DNA of 64,000 bases from Sporosarcina thermotolerans (lineage in GTDB: Bacteria; Bacillota; Bacilli; Bacillales_A; Planococcaceae): the NCBI RefSeq assembly GCF_030067815.1, contig NZ_CP125968.1, positions 1-64,000 on the forward strand, in the 5' to 3' direction. Below, in pieces: positions 8,503 to 17,281 of this stretch; positions within the stretch are counted from its first letter, which is position 1, and every line of letters begins with the position of its first letter. The translations under genes were made by a program, and so were the position numbers. Below the pieces are notes generated by a model that was not told where the DNA came from, did no database searches, and saw only the letters and a program-made list of their open reading frames with translations.

Positions 8503-8558
8503 CGGGGAACTTTTTGGACTTCTTTCTTCACATCGCGCTTAATGCTTTTGACAAATAA
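8503..8558 (+). repeat. Right half of the inverted-repeat element
   Basis: GTCGCGGGGAACTTTTTGG followed by ATCGCGCTTAATGC and TTTTGACAAATAA, 10 bp before array A5. It matches the right half of the full elements near the NERD genes. Confidence 0.6.
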
Positions 8559-8567
8559 GGGGTTAGC

Positions 8568-8708
8568 TTGAAGGCGTTTATGCGGGATTGGTGGGATTTA
8601 TGCGTGACTGTGACGAGTTATGCTTGTTTGGAGGCGGTTATGCGTATTTTATGGAGTTTATGAGTTTTTGGGAGAGTTTATGCGTTTTTAGTGATGGTTA
8701 TGTGTTTT
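8568..8708 (+). repeat. Family A tandem repeat array (A5)
   Basis: About seven degenerate 20 bp units (TTTATGCGTGACTGTGACGAG, TTATGCGTATTTTATGGAG and variants). It lies between the half-element and the terminator of the exonuclease gene. Confidence 0.8.
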
Positions 8709-8713
8709 TGATT

Positions 8714-8740
8714 CAAAAAACCGCCAGGATCGGCGGTTAT
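8714..8740 (-). terminator. Terminator of the exonuclease gene
   Basis: AACCGCC/GGCGGTT stem with a T run on the minus strand, overlapping the TAA stop codon. Confidence 0.75.
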
Positions 8741-9346
8741 TGAGCGGTGCAGTATTGGTAGATGGCGGCGGTGGCGAGGCAGTCGCCGATTGCGTCGTGG
8801 GCGTCGTGTTCGAGTTGGAGGTACTTTGCCAAGGTGCCAAGTTTGTGATTAGGTGTTTCGGTAATTGTTTTTCGTGCGAGTGGAACGGTGTCGATGACTG
8901 TGTATTCGGGGGATCTGGATGCCTTGGATGTTGTCGAGGGCGTACAGGAATCCCATATCGAACGATGCGTTATGGGCGATGATGGGAAATTCGCCGATGA
9001 ATTCGATGAGTTCGTAGATTTTTTGTTCAATCGTTGGTGCCCATTCGACCATCTCGTTCGTGATGCCGGTAAGTCTTGTTATCGTGAGTGGTATATGGCG
9101 TTCTGGGTTGATGAATGTGTTGAGAACTTCGACGCGCTCGTGGTTGATGAATTTGAGAGCACCGATTTGGATGATGCGGTCAGCGCCTGCGCGGAAGCCC
9201 GTTGTTTCAAAGTCAAGGACGATGTAATCGTTGACGTGCTTGGATGTTGTTTTAAATTTCCGCTTTCGGGAGGCTCGCCGGGCACCCCAATTTTGAATGT
9301 TCGTCTTTGATTGCAGCAATTCAGTTGCTTTACGATTCGGGCTCAT
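8737..9346 (-). CDS. DEDDh 3'-5' exonuclease, DnaQ/epsilon-like (frameshifted)
   Basis: About 202 residues when one extra G in the run 8908-8912 is ignored. The DEDDh set is visible: DFETTGF (Exo I), HNASFDMGFLYAL (Exo II) and HDAIGD (Exo III with the catalytic His). Residues 1-40 are basic and unrelated to the nuclease core. Such stand-alone DnaQ-like enzymes trim 3' ends in DNA repair or RNA turnover; the substrate is not known. This is the only break in the window that looks like an inserted base rather than a lost one. GGATGTGG lies before the start. Confidence 0.82.
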
Positions 9347-9461
9347 CTTGGATCCACATCCTTATCTATTGTTTCAATTCTATTACTATATTACACGTTT
9401 ATAAGCATTTTAAACTACTTATCGGTTTGTTCAAAAAAAGAGTTGCAAGGAGGTTGTAGGC

Positions 9462-9569
9462 ATGCTATCATTTTTCCCTTCCGACTATTTTGGAGCGGGA
9501 ATGCCAACAATAAATAGGCGGATGAGAGGAGTTTATATATGCAGGAAAATAAGAAATACGAGTTTTTAG
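9462..9569 (+). CDS. Candidate leader peptide overlapping the drug exporter start
   Basis: A 35-codon open frame (MLSFFPSDYFGAG at its start) with a strong AAGGAGG 9 bases before its ATG. It ends inside the exporter gene, 31 bases past that gene's ATG, in a different frame. Translating it would pass ribosomes over the exporter's ribosome site and start. This layout is used in translational control of some drug-resistance genes, but no known leader family is recognised and it could be chance. Confidence 0.35.
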   Translation: MLSFFPSDYFGAGMPTINRRMRGVYICRKIRNTSF

Positions 9570-11017
9570 CGGATGATCCGAATGTGAAGGTCATGCCGAT
9601 TATGCTTTCACTCATTATCGGTGCTTTTTTTGCGATTTTGAACGAAACGTTACTGAATATCGCACTCATTACACTTATGGATGAGTTTTCAATATCGTTG
9701 CCGACCGTGCAATGGATGGCGACAGGCTTCATGCTTGTGATGGCTGTTGTTATACCGATTTCCGCGTTGCTGTTGCAATGGTTCACGACTCGGCAATTAT
9801 TTCTTGGTACGATGATTGTTTTCACGATTGGTACGATTATTAGTGCCAGCGCACCGGCATTTTCCATTTTATTACTCGGGCGATTGATCCAAGCGGTTGG
9901 AACTGGATTGCTGATGCCGATAATTTTCAATGTGTTTTTATTGATTTATCCTCCGGAAAGACGTGGAAAGGTAATGGGAATGATTGGCCTTGTTATCATG
10001 TTTGCTCCGGCGATCGGGCCAACTCTTTCAGGGGTGATTGTGGAATACCTTGGATGGCGTTATTTATTCATAATCGTTATTCCGTTCGCGTTGTTTTCGA
10101 TTGCGTTCGCATATAAGTATTTGGTTAATATATCTGAGGTGACGAAGCCTAAGATTGATGTTATTTCGTTAGTTTTTTCAACAATCGGCTTCGGTGGGAT
10201 TGTGTACGGGTTTAGTTCCGTCGGGGAAAGTGCAGACGGTTTTCTTAGTGTAAATGTGTTTCCAGCAATACTTGCGGGGGTTGTCGGCATTGTACTATTC
10301 GTGCTTCGGCAGTTGAAATTGGAAGAGCCGATCATGGATTTGCGGGTATTTCGCTACCCGATGTTTACGCATGCTGTGTTCATGTTCGTGATTATCATCA
10401 TGGCGATGTTCGCGTCTGAGATCATTTTGCCGATCTACATGCAGGGGCCATTGGCGTTGACCGCCGCCACTGCTGGTTTAGTGCTATTACCGGGAAGCTT
10501 GTTAAACGGCATCATGTCGCCATTCATGGGTCATCTCTTTGATAAATTTGGACCGCGCGTCTTGATGATTCCGGCGACTCTTGTGTTGAGCGGAACGATG
10601 TTCATGATGAGCCGATTGACGGTTGACACGCCGATTTGGATTGTCGTTCTTGGGTATATTTTGATCATGCTGACGGTGTCGGCGATCATGATGCCAGCGG
10701 AAACGAACGGGTTGAACCAGTTGCCAAAACGATTATATCCGCACGGAACGGCAGTCATGTCGACATTGCAGCCGGTTGCGGGAGCGATTGGAGTTTCGGT
10801 GTTCATTAGCATAATGAATGCGAGGCAGTTGAAGTTTTTGGATCAATCCGCAACGCCTAATGATCCAGGGACAGCAAGCTTGGCGATGGTGGCGGGCGTT
10901 GAACTTGTTTATTTCATTGCGTTTGCGATGTCGATTGTTGCGGTTGTCCTCGCTTTCATGGTTTATCGTGCGAAGCCTGAGGAAATGGAAGAAATAGTGG
11001 GAGAATCGACTGAATAA
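9539..11017 (+). CDS. DHA2-family MFS drug exporter (EmrB/QacA type)
   Basis: A 492-residue membrane protein with about 14 predicted helices, the count typical of the DHA2 drug:H+ antiporter family. Motif C-like MGMIGLVIMFAPAIGPTLSG (around residue 140) and GRLIQAVGTGLLMPIIF identify the antiporter subgroup. It would export a cationic drug or metabolite in exchange for protons; the substrate cannot be read from sequence. AGAGGAG lies 8 bases before the ATG. It stands alone with its own terminator and has a possible leader peptide upstream. Confidence 0.9.
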   Translation: MQENKKYEFLADDPNVKVMPIMLSLIIGAFFAILNETLLNIALITLMDEFSISLPTVQWMATGFMLVMAVVIPISALLLQWFTTRQLFLGTMIVFTIGTIISASAPAFSILLLGRLIQAVGTGLLMPIIFNVFLLIYPPERRGKVMGMIGLVIMFAPAIGPTLSGVIVEYLGWRYLFIIVIPFALFSIAFAYKYLVNISEVTKPKIDVISLVFSTIGFGGIVYGFSSVGESADGFLSVNVFPAILAGVVGIVLFVLRQLKLEEPIMDLRVFRYPMFTHAVFMFVIIIMAMFASEIILPIYMQGPLALTAATAGLVLLPGSLLNGIMSPFMGHLFDKFGPRVLMIPATLVLSGTMFMMSRLTVDTPIWIVVLGYILIMLTVSAIMMPAETNGLNQLPKRLYPHGTAVMSTLQPVAGAIGVSVFISIMNARQLKFLDQSATPNDPGTASLAMVAGVELVYFIAFAMSIVAVVLAFMVYRAKPEEMEEIVGESTE

Positions 11018-11022
11018 TGATG

Positions 11023-11057
11023 AAGCAGCCTTTCCGGGGATGGAAAGGCTGCTTTTT
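11023..11057 (+). terminator. Terminator of the MFS gene
   Basis: AGCAGCCTTTCC and GGAAAGGCTGCT form a perfect 12 bp stem followed by six T. Confidence 0.92.
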
Positions 11058-11074
11058 TGCTGTGCCATCGTAGG

Positions 11075-11232
11075 CGGATATGCGTGAGTTTGCGAGTTTA
11101 TGCGTTTCTGGCGGGATTTATGCGTATGTGGTTGTGGTTATGCGTGAGTTTATGGATTTATGCGTATGTAGCTGCGATTATGCGTGAGTTTGTGTATTTA
11201 TGAGCTTTTGGGGGAGTTTATGCGCATATGAC
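11075..11232 (+). repeat. Family A tandem repeat array (A6)
   Basis: About eight units with a strict 20 bp spacing, alternating TTATGCGTATGTGGTTGTGG and TTATGCGTGAGTTTATGGAT types. It lies between the convergent MFS and deacetylase genes. Confidence 0.85.
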
Positions 11233-11261
11233 CGTGGATACCTTTGAGTATATGGATTTTT

Positions 11262-11291
11262 CGTTCGCGCTGAGTGCACTTAACAAATAAG
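11262..11291 (+). repeat. Right-end fragment of the inverted-repeat element
   Basis: TTCGCGCTGAGTGCACTTAACAAATAA matches the right end of the full elements. It lies just after array A6. Confidence 0.5.
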
Positions 11292-11293
11292 AG

Positions 11294-11331
11294 ATTTTTA
11301 AAACTGCCGCGCAGGAAGATCTGGGCGGCAG
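11294..11331 (-). terminator. Terminator of the polysaccharide deacetylase gene
   Basis: On the minus strand CTGCCGC pairs with GCGGCAG across a ~12 base loop, followed by TTTTAAAAA. Confidence 0.65.
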
Positions 11332-11337
11332 GTGAAA

Positions 11338-12450
11338 TTAGAGCATCGGATCCCGAAGGAAGTTGGTGACGATGTGACTTTCTGGCTTGTATGTTTTCAG
11401 ATCATAGCCTTCCTGTTGGAGCCATTCGATGATGCGCGGCAAGGCGATTGTCGTTTGGCTGCGGTCGTGGAGTAAGATGACAATGGAGCGGTTGCCGGAA
11501 TTATAGGCACGATTGACTCCGTTTTTGACATTTAGATAGATTTGATTGGCCTCTTTGTCCGTGTATCGCCAATCATTCGAGTCGACGTCCCAGTCCCACA
11601 TTTTATAGCCGCTTTGAATGAGTTGTTTTTGCATGGAAGAGGTGACTAATGGCGAGCTGCCGTATGGGACGCGAACAAGCTTGTTGTCTTTCCCTGTCAT
11701 CTGCTTGACCAATTTTGCACCTTCATGCATTTCATTGTAGAAAGCGGTTGTTGATTTATAGATTTTTTGCTTGTCGTGGCTCATGCTGTGTGATCCGATG
11801 TAATGCCCGTCGGCGTTGACAGAGTTGACGATATCTTTGTTGTTTTTCATATTGTTGCCGAGGAAGAAAAATGTGGCGGATACATTATATTTTTTTAATG
11901 TGTTGTTATTTTTCACTGTGAAGTTATTTGGCCCATCATCAAAGGTCAGGTAGACGTCTGCTTTTTTCGGCTTCTGAATGAATGCGGTCTGCTTTTTATT
12001 CACATAATCTCGTATGACACCTTCATAATCCACGTGGCTAATATGGGGATAGTTGTCCCGGTAAATGCGTAAAGTATAGTGCTTAGGGAAATATTCGAGC
12101 TGGAAGTCAAATTCATTCGTCAGATACTTTAAACTGACGAACAGTTTATTGTTTTCATCAAGAATAAGCGGGGTATCGAATTTCTTATCCGTAGGCAATT
12201 TCAATGTTATTTCTTTCCCATGCTTCGACAATTTAACTATATCGGTTTCCTTATTAACAGTTATGTACAAGAACTTTGTTATGTCCTCGAACAACACTTT
12301 TGTATCTCCATTGATAACACGGATATCCTCAATTGGCAGCATTTTATCATGAAGTCCGATGTATCTCTTCGGCTCACTTGCAGCTCCAGCCTTATTTGCG
12401 GTAAGTATAAATGATAGGATTATGATTGCTAGAACGATTACTTTTTTCAA
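11338..12450 (-). CDS. Exported polysaccharide deacetylase (NodB domain)
   Basis: About 370 residues. An N-terminal signal sequence (to ...ANKAGA) leads into a ~130-residue region with the LFVSLKYL and PLILDENN features of copper-amine-oxidase-N-like wall domains. A NodB deacetylase domain follows (about residues 165-360): TFDDGP, GSHSMSHD (metal His pair), RVPYG, WDWDVDSNDW and ILLHD. It probably removes acetyl groups from peptidoglycan or another wall polymer. I favour the TTG start preceded by GGGGAAGG; an in-frame ATG 30 bases upstream is the alternative. Confidence 0.88.
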   Translation of the reverse strand: MKKVIVLAIIILSFILTANKAGAASEPKRYIGLHDKMLPIEDIRVINGDTKVLFEDITKFLYITVNKETDIVKLSKHGKEITLKLPTDKKFDTPLILDENNKLFVSLKYLTNEFDFQLEYFPKHYTLRIYRDNYPHISHVDYEGVIRDYVNKKQTAFIQKPKKADVYLTFDDGPNNFTVKNNNTLKKYNVSATFFFLGNNMKNNKDIVNSVNADGHYIGSHSMSHDKQKIYKSTTAFYNEMHEGAKLVKQMTGKDNKLVRVPYGSSPLVTSSMQKQLIQSGYKMWDWDVDSNDWRYTDKEANQIYLNVKNGVNRAYNSGNRSIVILLHDRSQTTIALPRIIEWLQQEGYDLKTYKPESHIVTNFLRDPML

Positions 12451-12615
12451 TTTACCTTCCCCGTTTCTTTTGATTATCATGTTTCACTATATTAAGTGGG
12501 ACGATGAAGTAGAATCGAAATAAGTTTGGAGCGTTTGGTATGTAATTTCTATACACATTTCATAATTGATATGTACTCGTAGATTATGCCTAATTGCGGG
12601 ATTTATGCCCGAATA

Positions 12616-12643
12616 AAAAAAACCGCCACGTGGGCGGTTTTCG
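12616..12643 (-). terminator. Terminator of the Yip1/adaptor operon
   Basis: AACCGCC and GGCGGTT stem around CACGTG-type bases, followed by eight T on the minus strand, just after the adaptor stop. Confidence 0.85.
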
Positions 12644-13907
12644 TTATTGGCTTATGCCGTATTTTAAGTAGTTTTTCCACCCGAATCCCCGCCATTGCTC
12701 CTTTTCGGGAAGTTCGAGCGGGAAAGGGAAAAATACTTTGAACGGGGTGCTGTATTTGGATAAGTCGTCATCGTAAATCACGACGTCCCCTATTTTCAGA
12801 CCATCCGTTACGACTGCTCGGTTGGTCGATTCAAATGGAATGATAATTTCAGTTTTGGTGGCTCGACCATGATCATTTAGTTTCCAAGCAATCGCGGTGT
12901 TATTGGTGTAGGATTCAAGCCAGTGAATCTTTATGGTTACTGCATCAGCTTCGTTGACAACGATTTTCGCGTTTACATTCGCTCCAAATGGTAAAGTCGA
13001 AAGCTCATTCGCTGGTTGTATACGAATTTCATAGAGTTGAGAGGATTTTTCCGTTCTTTCGTATCCAATTGATCATAAGCTTGTCGCCATCTATCATCCG
13101 TTGCAGGCACTTCCGAGACAGCTAAAACTGCCCCTTCGATGACAGTGTCCAAATTGTTTTGTTGGATGCTGACAAAGTCTCCTACTTCGACCTTCTGCCA
13201 TTCATCAAGGGAAACATATGTGGAAATCACTTTTGTGTCGCTATATAGTTCCGTCGCAAGTGTGGTACCGTATTTATTCACATTAGCGACCGTGCCATCT
13301 ACTGGGCTGACTAATGCCGGACGTGCTGAGGTTTGTGTTAGTTGTGTTTGCACTACAGTCAATTTGCGATTAATCCCGATAGTTCCCTTTCGGCTTCGGC
13401 AATTGCCTGGGCATAGGTTCCGTCCTGGCTAACTTGGACATTAACATTCAACTCGATATCTGTTTCGTCCAGCGTTTCTGTAGTATTAACACTTGTGTTA
13501 TCTTCGTCAGTCCAACGTTCTGATTCCAAGCTTGAGAGGATCGACTCGATGGCATTTCGTTGTTCAAGAAGCCCTTCTTCTTCCGCTCGCCAAGCTATAA
13601 GCTGATTGTCAGCTTGTTCTGTCTGCAGAAGTGCGATTTCATCTCCAATTCGGACCTTGTCCCCCTCTTTCACGAGCCATTCCTCGATTGTGTCGTCATC
13701 GCCGACGTAGACCGTGAATATTCCTTCTGGTGAAACAAGCCCTTCTTTATGGATTTCTTCCACAAAATGACCCGGTGTCATGCGCTCGTACTTATTTACA
13801 TATACTGATTTTGAAATCATGCTATTTTTCGAGAATAAAAGGTGGACATTGACCGCGATGAACATGCTGATAATGAGGGCAACGGTGATGCTCATTCGTT
13901 TATTCAT
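12644..13907 (-). CDS. Membrane-fusion/HlyD-like adaptor (two frameshifts)
   Basis: About 421 residues after bridging one-base losses near 13054 and 13363-13365. An N-terminal membrane helix (about 6-25) is followed by a biotinyl-lipoyl-like half (VKEGDKVRIGDEIALLQTEQ), a helical hairpin, and the returning half (LVSPVDGTVANV). It ends in beta-barrel and C-terminal domains. Such adaptors link an inner-membrane exporter to the outside. The start ATG overlaps the stop of the upstream membrane protein by one base (TGATG), so the two are coupled. No ABC ATPase or permease gene is nearby. Confidence 0.78.
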
Positions 13908-14593
13908 CAAAAGCCACCTCCGAAAACCGAATTCAGCATGGAATTGAACGGGATAAATGCGACTGATGCTGTAATTAGGGCCATCGCCGTATGCAGGCCG
14001 ACTAACATCCATAAATATGCTCTTCGGTTCTCATGCTGGAGATACCCCGTTATGAATCGGAATTGCAGCGAGATGATGAGCGCACTTGTGATCGTCAATT
14101 GATTAAGAAAAAGGATCAAATACCAACTCTCCATTACAGTTGCGGCAAGCGGGCCGAATGATAGGAATGATAGGTTTACAGTTACTCCTTTTATTGCAAA
14201 AACCATAAAAATAATCGCCTTTTCCATCAGCAATATGCCTGTTATAAGCACTTGCAGCGGAACAAGCCGAGAATAGGGGATTTTCGTGATCCAAGAAAGA
14301 ATCAAAGCGACCCCGAAAATATGAAAACCTATGTAAAGAAGTGACCAAATAATAGTGCCCGCAAGAGAAGCAAATCTTGCAATTATGTAGTCTGTTGTTG
14401 TCATTGAAACCATTAACGATGTTAGTGTTTCAGTATTCATGCCCCAAATATTTCTTAACGAAAAAAGGATAATTCCCGTGACTAATACTATTATTAACCT
14501 TCTAGTGAAGTTACGCATCTTACCAGTTTGTAGATTTGAAGCAAGCTCATCTGACCTCGTCAAGTAGTGCCAAAACCTGTATTCATAGAACAT
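13907..14593 (-). CDS. Yip1-like integral membrane protein
   Basis: A 228-residue protein with about five hydrophobic segments (near residues 30-50, 75-110, 120-145, 155-185 and 195-215). Order and topology resemble Yip1-domain proteins such as B. subtilis YknW, which sits beside the adaptor YknX and the ABC pair YknYZ in an export system. Here the Yip1-like and adaptor genes overlap, but no ABC genes follow, so the partner transporter must lie elsewhere or be lost. The family assignment is moderate. AAAGGATTG precedes the ATG. Confidence 0.6.
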   Translation of the reverse strand: MFYEYRFWHYLTRSDELASNLQTGKMRNFTRRLIIVLVTGIILFSLRNIWGMNTETLTSLMVSMTTTDYIIARFASLAGTIIWSLLYIGFHIFGVALILSWITKIPYSRLVPLQVLITGILLMEKAIIFMVFAIKGVTVNLSFLSFGPLAATVMESWYLILFLNQLTITSALIISLQFRFITGYLQHENRRAYLWMLVGLHTAMALITASVAFIPFNSMLNSVFGGGF

Positions 14594-14788
14594 AGCGACA
14601 ATCCTTTCTGCTTATAAATGCTGAATTTATAAAGGTTCCATTAATACTACTTTATCAAAACCTAAAGATTTTTCAATTTTCGTAGAGTCCAATGAATGGA
14701 AACAGGTCTTTTTGGTCAGTCTAAATGGAATAACTTTTATTTCCTAAGTGTCAAATTTCCCGGGAAATCGACAAAGGAGCGGATTTTC

Positions 14789-14890
14789 ATGAATAATGAT
14801 GAAAAACATCGATTCACAATACAAGACTTCCTATTCGGCCTAACCGGATCCACTGTCTTCGTGATCGCCCTACACTTCTTCACCAGCTAA
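14789..14890 (+). CDS. Small 33-residue membrane peptide
   Basis: An open frame with a strong AAAGGAGCG 8 bases before its ATG. The first 12 residues are polar (MNNDEKHRFTIQD), followed by a hydrophobic segment FLFGLTGSTVFVIALHFF. It is followed by a terminator. I do not recognise the family; the ribosome site, membrane-like tail and terminator argue that it is real. Confidence 0.5.
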   Translation: MNNDEKHRFTIQDFLFGLTGSTVFVIALHFFTS

Positions 14891-14956
14891 AAGTTAGTTA
14901 GTTAGTTAGCAAGCAATCTTCTATACCCACAAACTATTTATCGTAAACTACAAAAA

Positions 14957-14997
14957 TAAAAAACACTCATCGTTTACTTACGATAAGTGTTTTTTCA
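14957..14997. terminator. Bidirectional terminator
   Basis: AAAACACTCATCGT and ACGATAAGTGTTTT form a stem with T runs on both strands, between the convergent small peptide gene and the IDEAL gene. Confidence 0.75.
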
Positions 14998-15014
14998 TGA
15001 GTTGATATTCAAAA

Positions 15015-15458
15015 TTAGAGCATTCCTTCCGTTAATTGTATAAATAAGCTTCGGTTCTTCGTCTCTAACGCATAGTCAATCATGCGATCGTAATATTCCG
15101 CTTCAAGTTCCTCAATAAGATAGCCTGCCTCCTCAATAACCACTTCAGGCACTTCAATTTTCAACTTCAACGTCCCTTCAAGTATTGTCGAAAGATGCAA
15201 ATGTAGATCCGATATAAGCAGCAACTGATAGAGTGGTAGTCGAATGAACTTGCTCCCTCGCTGGAAGACGAATACCTCACCTAAATTCTCGACCTGCAGA
15301 CTTTTCACGTTCACAACGATTTCTTTCCCTTCGGATGGCACAAACTGATACACTTCACCGCCCTTAATAATGGAAAAATACTGATAGGCAAACACGAGCC
15401 TAAGTCGGAAATCTTCCTGGCTTGTGAAAAACGGCGTCATACGTTGAACAGAAAGCAT
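15015..15458 (-). CDS. IDEAL-domain protein
   Basis: About 147 residues. The C-terminal ~30 residues (EYYDRMIDYALETKNRSLFIQL) match the IDEAL domain, a short helical motif common in Bacillales proteins such as YpiB. The upstream part is a beta-rich region of unknown function with no membrane segment or signal. I chose the ATG six bases inside the longest frame because GGAGGG abuts the first ATG too closely. It is a single gene with convergent neighbours; no role can be assigned. Confidence 0.75.
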   Translation of the reverse strand: MLSVQRMTPFFTSQEDFRLRLVFAYQYFSIIKGGEVYQFVPSEGKEIVVNVKSLQVENLGEVFVFQRGSKFIRLPLYQLLLISDLHLHLSTILEGTLKLKIEVPEVVIEEAGYLIEELEAEYYDRMIDYALETKNRSLFIQLTEGML

Positions 15459-15638
15459 CTTCATCCCTCCATCATTGAATATTCCGATTATTATTATTCT
15501 ATCACAGTTGTGACTGTTTTGTGAATGATTTGTTCTCTATAGTATTCAATGCTTCTTGAATAAATGCTTATCTTTGAATTTAGATTTCCTTCAGTTTCAC
15601 TTGAATCCTATTGAAAACACCAGTTTAAAATGAAATCG

Positions 15639-15668
15639 TTTACGGTTGCGGTCTAAAACCTTTATAAT
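15639..15668 (+). promoter_or_regulatory. Sigma-A promoter of ywqB
   Basis: TTTACG (15639-15644), an 18 bp spacer and a perfect TATAAT (15663-15668), about 33 bp before the ywqB start. Confidence 0.6.
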
Positions 15669-15700
15669 GAAGGGAATGCTTAGTTTTAGGGAGTGAGCCA

Positions 15701-17281
15701 ATGCACATGACAGTAGAACGTGTTTCTTATTTGCATGAGCGTAAAATAGATGAGTTGATGCATACAATCAGACATTCCTTCCGTCCGGATATTCATAGAG
15801 AGGCACAGATCATCAGGAAGGCAATTTCCATTGTCCGAAGGGGGTCTTTCACTAACACTTGGTGCGAAGATGACGGTTCGGCAATGGAGGCGACACTTGT
15901 CGATGAGGGTGAAGCAATCGACGTGAAGATCGCCTTTCCTGAGACGGAGTTGACTTGCTCCTGCGGGGAAAGTGAATGGTGTGCGCATAAAATAGCGATT
16001 GTCTTTTTCCTGTATGCCCGATTCCAGTCGTTAACGGAATGGCAGCATGATTGGCAACGAAGAGAGGTAGAACAAATGGCACTATCCATTTCAGAACGTA
16101 CGCCAAATGCATGGAACAGTGCGTTGTATAGACTGACGAAACCACTTCGTGAGATGGACCCTAATGAAAGTCCGAATGTATTCATTCATGAATCTTCGTT
16201 ATTGGACCAAAAGGTGATTCCTCTATCCCCTTTCGAATATGAGTGGAAACCATTATTTGAATTGTTCTACCGCATGCACCTCATAGATGCCGCATGGGAG
16301 TATCTCCGGATGCAACTGGAGGAATCCAACCAATTCACGTACCGGCAGTGGCAGATACAGACGTGGCTCAACGAACAAATTGGAAAATTGCGGAGCCAGG
16401 TCCAAGCGTTAGGCAAAAATCCTCGACCATTTGAGACGGATGCTTTTTATAATGCGTTGAAGATTGACTTCCCGGGATTGGTATTACGCCATCATGGGCT
16501 TTTCCAGGCACGCCTTGATATCTATTCAATACTGTGGGATTTTTTGTATCGCGATCAGGCTTCGAAGGAAAAAGAGCTCGCTTCGTTGCGGGAACATGAT
16601 TCAGTGGATGCACCGTTTTTTGCCGCTTTCTTTTATTTAACTCAAGGGGATGATGAATCCCTTGCAATAGTTGCGGAAAAAGCGGGCGGTGAACTTTTGG
16701 ATCATTGGCTACCGTTAGCCGATAAAGCAGCGGAGATGGAAGAGTACGAGGCACTATCCATCATTATGAATACGATTTTTCCACATATCAGATCCTTTTT
16801 TGAATCAATCAAGAATTCGAACGAAGGCTATCACTTTATACGTAAAATTGACGGTTTGTTAGAAGAAGCCGCCTTCACCGAAGAACGGCGGGAAGAGCTG
16901 TTCATGCTCTACGGGTCAGCTGGTGTGGACACATTCGGCGACTTCCTCATTGAACGAAAACGTTTTGCCGAATGGGCAGCCCTGATGCATAGGTTCAATG
17001 TTCCCTATGACGGGATTGATCCTGACACATTGAAATTTGTGCTCTCAAATGATTCCGCTGCTGTCATGCCTTTGCTCCATACGTATGCAATACGGTTCAT
17101 CCAGGAGAAGAACCGTCATAGCTACCGCCGCGCGGTAAAATTGTTCAAGAATATGAAGGCCGGCGCGAAAAAGAGCGGAAAAGCGGATTTCTGGAATCGG
17201 TATATCGACACGGTTCGCGAGCAGTTCAAAAGGCTCCGTGCGTTATCCGAAGAAATGGAAAAGGGGAACTTGAATCTATGA
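15701..17281 (+). CDS. ywqB: SWIM zinc-finger protein
   Basis: A 526-residue protein with a SWIM zinc finger (CSCGESEWCAHK, the CxCx(n)CxH form, about residues 84-95) and a long helical remainder. SWIM domains bind nucleic acid or protein. Its stop overlaps the start of the SNF2 helicase by four bases (ATGA), so the two are translationally coupled. The same pair is ywqB-ywqA in B. subtilis. It probably acts as a partner of the helicase; the process is not established. The ribosome site is AGGGAGTGAGCC. Confidence 0.85.
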   Translation: MHMTVERVSYLHERKIDELMHTIRHSFRPDIHREAQIIRKAISIVRRGSFTNTWCEDDGSAMEATLVDEGEAIDVKIAFPETELTCSCGESEWCAHKIAIVFFLYARFQSLTEWQHDWQRREVEQMALSISERTPNAWNSALYRLTKPLREMDPNESPNVFIHESSLLDQKVIPLSPFEYEWKPLFELFYRMHLIDAAWEYLRMQLEESNQFTYRQWQIQTWLNEQIGKLRSQVQALGKNPRPFETDAFYNALKIDFPGLVLRHHGLFQARLDIYSILWDFLYRDQASKEKELASLREHDSVDAPFFAAFFYLTQGDDESLAIVAEKAGGELLDHWLPLADKAAEMEEYEALSIIMNTIFPHIRSFFESIKNSNEGYHFIRKIDGLLEEAAFTEERREELFMLYGSAGVDTFGDFLIERKRFAEWAALMHRFNVPYDGIDPDTLKFVLSNDSAAVMPLLHTYAIRFIQEKNRHSYRRAVKLFKNMKAGAKKSGKADFWNRYIDTVREQFKRLRALSEEMEKGNLNL

